This document shows positions 23,913 to 29,338 of a stretch of DNA of 29,338 nt, in pieces. This DNA comes from a virus: positions 1 through 29,338 of IMG/VR virus record IMGVR_UViG_3300037882_003777. One strand, 5' to 3'. A program made the translations under genes and the position numbers. The notes below the pieces were generated by a model, which saw only the letters and a program-made list of their open reading frames with translations, ran no database searches and was not told the origin of the DNA. Each line of letters starts with the position of its first letter. Within the stretch, counting starts at the first letter, position 1.

Positions 23913-24287
23913 TTACCGCCACAGTGATACATACAGGTGCTCGTCGTCACGCCACGTGCTCAGGTTTCTAAAACCTTCCAAACGGCACAACTCTTGGCAA
24001 ACCAAAGAATCCGACAAAGGCACCTTTAGGTTGATCGCCACACTGTAGTTGAGTTTCTCAACGACGATTTTGTCTTCGAAGTAAATCTCCAGAGCTGCTA
24101 TTTCTTCTTGTGTCAGCGAGTTTAAGAGATCCAACACAGCTTGTCTTCCGATTTCTCTCAAGAATGGCATTCGCTTCGCCAGACGCCACTGCTCAAACAA
24201 TCCATACCTGTGTATCGGAAGGATTGATTGGGCTGATCTATTGTGGAAAACAAGTTCTTCCACGTTCGAGAAATTAAGACAGAGCAT
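23913..24287 (-). CDS. Unknown protein, first gene of leftward operon
   Basis: This 124-residue protein is largely helical with a strand-rich C-terminus (VVEKLNYSVAINLKVPLSDS). GGTGGTATAAGAG precedes the ATG and may combine promoter and ribosome-binding elements. It faces the gp26-like gene, so promoters for both lie in the 55-bp gap. No family is recognised. Confidence 0.65.
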   Translation of the reverse strand: MLCLNFSNVEELVFHNRSAQSILPIHRYGLFEQWRLAKRMPFLREIGRQAVLDLLNSLTQEEIAALEIYFEDKIVVEKLNYSVAINLKVPLSDSLVCQELCRLEGFRNLSTWRDDEHLYVSLWR

Positions 24288-24342
24288 ACTCTTATACCAC
24301 CGACAATGAATTCACGTTCATCATAGTAACGAGGAGAAAAAT

Positions 24343-25512
24343 ATGGCAGATGAGGTCTTCAGACAATCGAGGAAGAAAATCACTCCAGACGAATTGAGAG
24401 ACACTCCCGGGGAAAACTCAAATCCTCTGGATCAGATTAAGTCCATCCAACAAGCGGTGGCCAAGGAAACCGGCAGGGACGTGCCGCAACCATTCGAGGC
24501 CCCCTTTCAGATCGAGGGCAACATTCCGCCAGAGTTCCGCAGCGCATTGATGCGCAAGGCTCAACAGGGTGGAATGCCAGAACCTCGGCCCGTGGCACCG
24601 AAGAAGCCGGAAGACGACGAGAACTTCGAGACTTTCGAAGCGCCGCCCGACAAGCCGAGGCCGCACGTCACAAACAAACAGCGGGCTACACCCGATGCCA
24701 AAATACGTGTGCAAGGCACGGATGCTCTGGAAGGGTTGCTTCAGAAGTTGGCCGACAAGCACCAGTGGGAGCAGTTCACGTGGCCTTCCAAAGGCAAGTT
24801 CTACACGGACATTCCCGAGACGGTGCATGTGCGGACCATGACGGGTGAAGAGGAGCAGATTCTCTCGACGCCAAGATGGGTGAAAAAGGGCCTTGCCATC
24901 GACATGATTTTTCGTCGTTGCATCAGGGAGACCATCGACACGGAGCAATTGCTTTCCGTTGACAGAACAAACTTGTTGATCTTCCTCCGTGGTATTTCTT
25001 ACACGCCCGAATACGACGTGGAGATCAAGTGCCCCTCATGTTCGATCAAGTTTGCGCACGTCATCGACCTAAACGATCTGGAAATTGACGTGTGCCCGGA
25101 CGATTTCGGGCCTGACCGACTGCGGGGCAAGTTGCCGGTGAGCAAATTCAACTACAGTTACCGTCTTGCCACTGGTGCCGACGACCAAGAAGTGACCAAT
25201 TACCGTGAGCGACGAATTGGCCAGTGGGGTGATCAGGGAGAAGACGATACGCTCCTCTACCGAACAGCTTTGTTGCTGGACGAGATCGAAGGTGTTTCCA
25301 TGAAAAAAGAATTGGCAGTGCTTCTTAAGAAGTTGCCGATTCAGGACGTGGGCCACCTGCGAAACGAAATCAACCAACCGCCGTTCGGCGTAGATACGAT
25401 GATTCCAATTCTGTGTCCTAACGGAGGGTGCTCGGAGGAGTTCAAGATCGACCTCCCGATGGAGGCAAATTTTTTCTTCCCAAGGAAGAAGGAGCCAAGG
25501 AACCAAGTGTAG
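24343..25512 (+). CDS. T4 gp26-like baseplate hub protein
   Basis: This 389-residue protein begins after GAGGAG. Residues 1-130 are Pro/charge-rich and likely disordered. From FTWPSKGKFYTDIPETVHVR onward, including MTGEEEQIL and the conserved INQPPFGVDTMIPILCPNGG region, it matches the T4 gp26 baseplate hub family. CPSC (230-233) and CPNGGC (358-363) look like a split zinc site. In T4, gp26 helps assemble the central hub. The 3' end carries a canonical slippery heptamer at 25467 that would let a fraction of ribosomes enter the -1 frame and read to 25688. The zero-frame end, FFFPRKKEPRNQV, is short. Confidence 0.7.
   Translation: MADEVFRQSRKKITPDELRDTPGENSNPLDQIKSIQQAVAKETGRDVPQPFEAPFQIEGNIPPEFRSALMRKAQQGGMPEPRPVAPKKPEDDENFETFEAPPDKPRPHVTNKQRATPDAKIRVQGTDALEGLLQKLADKHQWEQFTWPSKGKFYTDIPETVHVRTMTGEEEQILSTPRWVKKGLAIDMIFRRCIRETIDTEQLLSVDRTNLLIFLRGISYTPEYDVEIKCPSCSIKFAHVIDLNDLEIDVCPDDFGPDRLRGKLPVSKFNYSYRLATGADDQEVTNYRERRIGQWGDQGEDDTLLYRTALLLDEIEGVSMKKELAVLLKKLPIQDVGHLRNEINQPPFGVDTMIPILCPNGGCSEEFKIDLPMEANFFFPRKKEPRNQV
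25467..25490 (+). promoter_or_regulatory. Candidate programmed -1 frameshift site
   Basis: A AAT TTT at 25467-25473 is an X XXY YYZ heptamer in the zero frame of the gp26-like gene. TTCTTCC at 25474-25480 can pair with GGAAGAA at 25484-25490 to form a hairpin directly downstream, closer than the usual 5-9 base spacer. GGAGG at 25461-25465 lies just upstream. Confidence 0.6.
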
Positions 25513-25688
25513 AACTTTGGCAAACGCTCATGGAGGAGCTTTTCTTCTTCCAATACCACATGCGCATGTCCAAGCAAGATTGCATGAGCTTGCCAGTGCA
25601 TGAACGGAAATGGCTTATACAGCGTTTCATCGCACAAAAGCGCAAGGAAAATGAGGCAATTGACAAAGCCAAGAAACAAAAACATTGA
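25473..25688 (+). CDS. -1 frame C-terminal extension of the hub protein
   Basis: In the -1 frame the reading continues FLPKEEGAKEPSVELWQTLM then EELFFFQYHMRMSKQDCMSL then PVHERKWLIQRFIAQKRKEN. The YHM...LPVHERKWLI pattern looks like short hub or tail-assembly proteins that follow gp26 in related phages. Frameshift fusion would give about 448 residues. An internal ATG at 25531 without a clear ribosome binding site could alternatively give a separate 52-residue protein. Either way the frame is protein-like across the overlap, which favours use of the slippery site. Confidence 0.65.
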   Translation, partial: FLPKEEGAKEPSVELWQTLMEELFFFQYHMRMSKQDCMSLPVHERKWLIQRFIAQKRKENEAIDKAKKQKH

Positions 25689-25690
25689 TC

Positions 25691-25704
25691 GTATCTACTG
25701 ATAT
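25691..25704 (+). promoter_or_regulatory. Putative phage promoter motif
   Basis: GTATCTACTGATAT lies just after the hub reading frame and upstream of the next genes. It is one more copy of the GTATCTA motif. Confidence 0.25.
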
Positions 25705-25861
25705 GAAGAACTTTTGGTTGGCCCGACGCCGCAGCAAAGAATTGTCCTACATTGCAGACATTGTGGATGCCATCGCCAGTAAGCCGACGATTCCGAACAG
25801 GATCAGAAGATTGTTGGCAGGAATCAGGTGGCCAAGAAAAAACAACCCTTCTAGCCCCTGA
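25703..25861 (+). CDS. Possible 52-residue basic protein
   Basis: The reading frame MKNFWLARRRSKELSYIADI with a basic C-terminus (RRLLAGIRWPRKNNPSSP) fills the gap between two structural genes. The start resembles that of the 86-residue protein at 11306 (MKNVWL). There is no good ribosome binding site and the ATG overlaps a promoter-like motif, so this is tentative. Confidence 0.35.
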   Translation: MKNFWLARRRSKELSYIADIVDAIASKPTIPNRIRRLLAGIRWPRKNNPSSP

Positions 25862-25875
25862 TAGAAAGCAAGATT

Positions 25876-26616
25876 ATGGCCACAAAAGAAAGATATCAAA
25901 ATCCGGCCGTAGGCGACACCGTTAATCTAAGGATGTTTACCTACAACAGCAACAATCTCAGTGACCTTTCGAGCGTCGAGGAAGTAAACATCTACTTCCT
26001 CGACCCCGATAACGTAAGTGCTGATGTTCCTGATGGCCGACGCCTAGTCGAGACCTTTGAAAGTGATGCTGTTACCAACAGCGACACGGGCACTTATCTG
26101 TTGCCCGTGTTGTTGGAGAATCTGCGTTACACCATCGGGGATTACTTCGATATCTGGACTGTCAAAGCCGTCGATGGCGAGCCGTCGAGCACCATCGTCA
26201 ATCGGTTTGCGGTTTATCCAAACCTGTGGTACACGACACCAATCCCGGTCGTCTATGATTTCAATTTCCACATGCAACCGAACAAGATGCGTCAAGGTTC
26301 GGTGCAATTCTTGATCATAGAGATCAACCCCAACACGCCTACTGCCGGGGATCTCCGGCAATACTACGAGAATCTGGCAATCGTTTCTGACATCCGGGTT
26401 TCCATTGAACAAACCTGTGGCGAGTGTCTTCCTGCTGAGGAAGATCTACGTCTTATCGTAGACAAAGAACTCATCGATTATCGAGAGAAACGCCACGGTT
26501 ACTACAAGTTCGACACACGTGAGTTGTCTTGTGGAATTTACGACATTTGGTTCCAGTTGGATTTCGGTGACAACCGATACATCTCGGACCGTTTCAAATT
26601 TCAGATTTATGATTAG
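25876..26616 (+). CDS. Beta-rich virion or baseplate protein
   Basis: This 246-residue protein is strand-rich throughout: VNLRMFTYNSNNLSDLSSVE, a GTYLLPVLLENLRYTIGDYF segment typical of Ig-like phage domains, VYDFNFHMQPNKMRQGSVQF with LIIEINPN, and a final DIWFQLDFGDNRYISDRFKF. It probably has two or three beta-sandwich domains. The gene lies between hub and tube-like genes, so a baseplate or fibre-attachment role is likely by context. Eight bases separate it from the next gene. Confidence 0.7.
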   Translation: MATKERYQNPAVGDTVNLRMFTYNSNNLSDLSSVEEVNIYFLDPDNVSADVPDGRRLVETFESDAVTNSDTGTYLLPVLLENLRYTIGDYFDIWTVKAVDGEPSSTIVNRFAVYPNLWYTTPIPVVYDFNFHMQPNKMRQGSVQFLIIEINPNTPTAGDLRQYYENLAIVSDIRVSIEQTCGECLPAEEDLRLIVDKELIDYREKRHGYYKFDTRELSCGIYDIWFQLDFGDNRYISDRFKFQIYD

Positions 26617-26623
26617 AGGTAAT

Positions 26624-27541
26624 ATGGAACAAAACCCATTGCACGACATGAAGCAAAAATTACTCCAGCAAATGAATGACACCAAGAATGATGTCAAGAC
26701 ATATAAGAATGCCCGTAGTATGGGCATTGGGAAGTTGGGAGAGCCTGCCATGACGTTTGTGCGGCAGTTTCGCTGGGTCATGACAACCAGCGGCGTGCCC
26801 GAGCACTTGATGAACAAGGTCGATTTCGATTTCGTCAGCAAGACTATCAGCCTTCATTGTATCGAAGTCATTGCACCCGAAGATACAGATGTGTTGATCG
26901 ACAACTGGCTGGAAAAGGATCTGACGCAAGAGAATCTTGTTTTCACCACATATGATGGTTTAGGTACTCCCCTTTACGAAATGAAGTTCAACAACCTCAC
27001 TTTGCTAGAGGACAAGGCTTCCTTCGATTATTCTGTGTCGGGTCTTAGCATAAGAAAATTGAAGTTCGCCTACGACGAGAAAGAGAGGGTTTTTCTAGCC
27101 AAAGGCGACCCGAGAATTCCCAAGAAAAAGGGATTTAGTTGGAAATTCAGAGTTGGCCAAGACTTGAAGCTGTTTGATGTGAAATCGGGCCAACAACCCA
27201 ACTTGGAAATAGAAGAGACTGAACTCAACTTCTTGAGTTCCAAGACTTGGATTCCCAGCAAGGCTAAATGGACTGATCTCGACCTGATCATGGATCGAAA
27301 AGCTTGCAAGGCTTTGATGGCGGGTCTCCTGAATGGAGAAAATGAGGATTTGCATTTATACATTTATGATTCTTCGGACCGACCAATCGAGTGTTGGACA
27401 CTCAAATCAGCCAACTTAGTGAAGAGTGTGGCCGATGACGAGAAGGTTCCTTTGGTTACTGAAACGGACAACAAGAAAATGTACTTTGTAACCGTCAGAT
27501 ACAAAGAAGCGTTTTGGGTGGTACAAGGTCGGAAGGAGTGA
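26624..27541 (+). CDS. Double tail-tube-domain protein, probable baseplate tube or hub
   Basis: This 305-residue protein follows GAGGTAAT. Residues about 33-150 begin MGIGKLGEPAMTFVRQFRWV, as in the tube proteins at 16636-18402, and include FTTYDGLGTPLYEMKFNNL. Residues about 160-305 repeat the pattern with GFSWKFRVGQ, QPNLEIEETELNFLSSKTWI followed by PSKAKW, then IYDSSDRPIECW and FVTVRYKEAFW. Thus two gp19-like domains are fused. In contractile tails the hub and proximal tube proteins (gp27, gp48, gp54) use this fold to start tube polymerisation. The neighbouring hub gene supports a tube-initiation role, which is inference. Confidence 0.75.
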   Translation: MEQNPLHDMKQKLLQQMNDTKNDVKTYKNARSMGIGKLGEPAMTFVRQFRWVMTTSGVPEHLMNKVDFDFVSKTISLHCIEVIAPEDTDVLIDNWLEKDLTQENLVFTTYDGLGTPLYEMKFNNLTLLEDKASFDYSVSGLSIRKLKFAYDEKERVFLAKGDPRIPKKKGFSWKFRVGQDLKLFDVKSGQQPNLEIEETELNFLSSKTWIPSKAKWTDLDLIMDRKACKALMAGLLNGENEDLHLYIYDSSDRPIECWTLKSANLVKSVADDEKVPLVTETDNKKMYFVTVRYKEAFWVVQGRKE

Positions 27542-27543
27542 TA

Positions 27544-28089
27544 ATGAACACCGAAGAGAAGGTTAAGATCGATGTGGGCGAAAGGGGACAAGTGTGCAAC
27601 CCTCCCGTAAAGTTTCGTCGGGCTAGGAACGCAAGGCCGGAATCCAACAATTTTCGGGTCACGCCGAAGTTGTTCTCGCAACTGAAGGATTACTTTCATT
27701 CGTTCGCTTTTGACCTATCTCATAAGATGTTGACAATGGTATTGTTTGAGACGCCGCAATTCGACGTATTCAGGTGGATCGAGTACGTGCAGCAACAAAA
27801 TCATGAAGCCAAGAAGAGCCCATTTTTCGACTTGGACAATCTCAGTTTGACGTTGACTTTGTTGGACTGCGAGGGTAAAGAAGTGGGCGTCATGAAGTTT
27901 GCCCACCTGTGTCTTGAAAAACATTGCTGTGAACTGATCAACAAGGAAGATGCCCCTTACGTTCAACACCAGATTTCCATCAGTTACGGATCGGTGGAAG
28001 TTTCGTTGCCGAAGGTGGAGATAAAGGGTGATTCGATCAGCAGCAACGAGTTGACCGATCACGAGTGGCAAGTTATTGAGACTCCATGA
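27544..28089 (+). CDS. Divergent tail-tube-fold protein (gp48/gp54-type by context)
   Basis: This 181-residue protein starts two bases after the preceding stop, with GGAAGGAG upstream. The middle LSLTLTLLDCEGKEVGVMKF, AHLCLEKHCCELIN and VQHQISISYGSVEVSLPKVE follow the strand order of the tube proteins (x-Y-D-G-C-G-x-x-L-x-x-W, then the final strand). Similarity is weak and it lacks the MGIG start, so the fold call is moderate. Role as a tube initiator or baseplate-tube adaptor is inferred from the neighbours. Confidence 0.6.
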   Translation: MNTEEKVKIDVGERGQVCNPPVKFRRARNARPESNNFRVTPKLFSQLKDYFHSFAFDLSHKMLTMVLFETPQFDVFRWIEYVQQQNHEAKKSPFFDLDNLSLTLTLLDCEGKEVGVMKFAHLCLEKHCCELINKEDAPYVQHQISISYGSVEVSLPKVEIKGDSISSNELTDHEWQVIETP

Positions 28090-28234
28090 TTTCTTAAAAT
28101 TGACTTGTGTAAAATAGTCCCTTTGATCATATTATACGTCAGCGAGTAAATTCCTCGGTGGTTCGACTTAGCCGCCAAAGCAATTTTGCACAGCCCTAGT
28201 GAGGATGAAGGGTAAACTCGTAAGGAGATAAGTT
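28090..28234 (+). promoter_or_regulatory. Intergenic region before the histidine-rich protein
   Basis: This 145-bp gap has no gene. An AT-rich TATTATAC near 28131-28138 may be part of a promoter. AAGGAGATAAG precedes the ATG at 28235. Confidence 0.3.
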
Positions 28235-29263
28235 ATGGTTTACAGCAATCGTTTCGTTATGGCCATTCTCGTTGATGGTCAACCGCAGCAGGAACTCGCC
28301 AATGGTGTAGTGAAGCTGCCTTTCAATTCCGATTACGCACTCAGATTCCGAAACAAGAACAACAGAAGAGCAGTCGTTAAGATCTACATCGACGGCGAGA
28401 ATGTATCCGGTGGCGGGTACATCGTACCGGCGAATGACTTCGTGGACATCAAGCGGCACTGGGGTAAAGACTCTTCGTTCAAATTCGTGTCGTTGGACAG
28501 CGCTGACGCCGTGGAACACGGCAAGAATGGCCCGAATGCCGACAAGGTGAAAGGGACTATCGAAGCCCGATTTCATTTGGAGAAGGAAGTTCCGCAGACC
28601 ATCTACAGAGATGTCCACCATCACCACCATCACGATCACCACTACCGCCCCAAGCCCAGCCCTTGGTACGATCCCTATAGGCCATACTGGGGCGTGAACC
28701 GTCCAATTTCCGTTGGGGACACGAGCCAATCCGGCGACATGACATGTTCATTTGATGGTAACGAGGGAGGGTTTGAAAAAGCTTCCCTTGGAGATACGGC
28801 TCAGGGCGCTGCGGATTCCAAATTTGAACTGTGCAGCATGTCTCGTCGGAATGTCTTGAGAACGAAGACTTGCAGCAGTCCCGAGGCCACCTACTCCGCT
28901 GACTGCATCGTTTCAAAGGACGCATCGTTTTCGGCACCGGAGTTGAAGGACGGCTGCACTGTGGAAGGTACGCAGACCGGGCAGAACTTCACTTCTGTGT
29001 GGCTCGATTACGAGGAAGCCTTCACCTCGTTGAAGGTATTCCTCCAAGGGTTCGATGGAAAAGAGGAGATCCAACATGTTTCGGAAGAGCCGAAGAAGGT
29101 TCGGAAAACGAACAAGGATGTCAGGCTAAGCGATCTTGAAGAGGAAAACGAGAGGCTTCGAAAGGAGCTTGCCGAACTGGAAAACCAGAAGCTCAAAGAT
29201 GCGTTGGCGGAAAAGAAGAAGCCGAAGGTGAAAAGATCTAGGATGAAAAAGACCACACAGTAA
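28235..29263 (+). CDS. Phage virion-type protein with polyhistidine segment and coiled-coil tail
   Basis: This 342-residue protein has three parts. Residues 1-115 (VKLPFNSDYALRFRNKNNRR, VKIYIDGENVSGGGYIVPAN, then a FKFVSLDSADA block) match a beta-sandwich domain seen in many phage and bacterial proteins of unknown role. Residues about 127-150 are VHHHHHHDHHYRPKPSPWYD, an unusual natural His run that could bind metal. The middle is Ser/Thr/Cys-rich with scattered cysteines. Residues about 290-342 form a charged helix (DLEEENERLRKELAELENQK) predicted as a coiled coil, ending in a basic tail. A virion or surface role is likely; exact function unknown. Confidence 0.75.
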   Translation: MVYSNRFVMAILVDGQPQQELANGVVKLPFNSDYALRFRNKNNRRAVVKIYIDGENVSGGGYIVPANDFVDIKRHWGKDSSFKFVSLDSADAVEHGKNGPNADKVKGTIEARFHLEKEVPQTIYRDVHHHHHHDHHYRPKPSPWYDPYRPYWGVNRPISVGDTSQSGDMTCSFDGNEGGFEKASLGDTAQGAADSKFELCSMSRRNVLRTKTCSSPEATYSADCIVSKDASFSAPELKDGCTVEGTQTGQNFTSVWLDYEEAFTSLKVFLQGFDGKEEIQHVSEEPKKVRKTNKDVRLSDLEEENERLRKELAELENQKLKDALAEKKKPKVKRSRMKKTTQ

Positions 29264-29338
29264 TGACAAATGCAAAAGCCCGCAAACATGTTTGCGGGCT
29301 TTTGCATTTGTCATTACTGTGTGGTCTTTTTCATCCTA
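29239..29338. repeat. 100-bp perfect palindrome at the window edge
   Basis: Every base from 29239 to 29338 pairs symmetrically about 29288/29289. The left arm includes the last seven codons and stop of the preceding gene, so the right arm is its exact reverse complement. It runs to the end of the window. Confidence 0.95.
29274..29303 (+). terminator. Strong hairpin terminator
   Basis: AAAAGCCCGCAAACA pairs with TGTTTGCGGGCTTTT as a perfect GC-rich stem with a four-base T tail. It follows the last gene by about ten bases. It is the centre of a larger inverted repeat. Confidence 0.8.

Overview
The window looks like part of the genome of a large tailed bacteriophage with a contractile, T4-like tail (Caudoviricetes, myovirus morphology). 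The evidence is a set of genes matching T4 tail and neck families: a gp13-like neck protein, a gp14-like neck protein, a gp15-like sheath terminator, a gp18-like sheath, several gp19-like tube proteins, a gp26-like baseplate hub protein and a gp55-like late sigma factor. Genes are tightly packed, often with ATGA or TAATG overlaps, and most have GGAG-type ribosome binding sites. No capsid, portal, terminase, tRNA or CRISPR is present. The host cannot be named from this sequence. Both ends seem to be cut. The left edge falls inside a gene, and the right edge is one arm of a 100-bp perfect palindrome that is probably an assembly or amplification fold-back.

Layout. 1-2.7 kb (+): an accessory operon with the tail end of a malate-dehydrogenase-like protein, a protein-kinase-fold protein with a beta-rich C-terminal half, and a DUF2934-like protein. 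2.7-3.6 kb (-): a Nudix hydrolase and an unknown protein. 3.7-5.5 kb (+): an unknown protein and an AT-rich LAGLIDADG homing endonuclease with its own sigma70-like promoter. 5.5-6.4 kb (-): gp13-like neck protein. 6.5-10 kb (+): a 1078-residue unknown protein and a small partner. 10-10.8 kb (-): an unknown protein and a small helix-turn-helix protein. 10.9-11.6 kb (+): two small proteins ending at a bidirectional terminator. 11.6-12.1 kb (-): an unknown protein.

12.1-19.0 kb (+) is the tail core: gp14-like, gp15-like, a small protein, sheath, and four consecutive tail-tube paralogues separated by hairpins. 19.0-19.8 kb (-) holds the late sigma factor and a small companion. 19.9-21.0 kb (+) holds a TPR-like small protein and a GT2 glycosyltransferase. 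21.0-24.3 kb (-) is an eight-gene operon: small unknown proteins, a DUF1360-like membrane protein, a zinc-ribbon protein, a tandemly duplicated pair and a GT8 glycosyltransferase. 24.3-29.3 kb (+) is a second tail block: a gp26-like hub protein with a probable -1 frameshift extension, a beta-rich virion protein, a protein made of two tube-like domains, another tube-fold protein, and a histidine-rich protein with a coiled-coil C-terminus.

How the parts fit. The neck, sheath, tube and hub genes would build the tail. The gp55-like factor would drive their late transcription, perhaps from a recurring GTATCTAT-type motif found in several intergenic regions. The most unusual points are the expansion of the tail-tube family (four tandem genes, a double-domain version and a divergent member), a C-x7-CC-x2-C tail shared by three of them, and the canonical A AAT TTT slippery site that would fuse the hub protein to a downstream reading frame.
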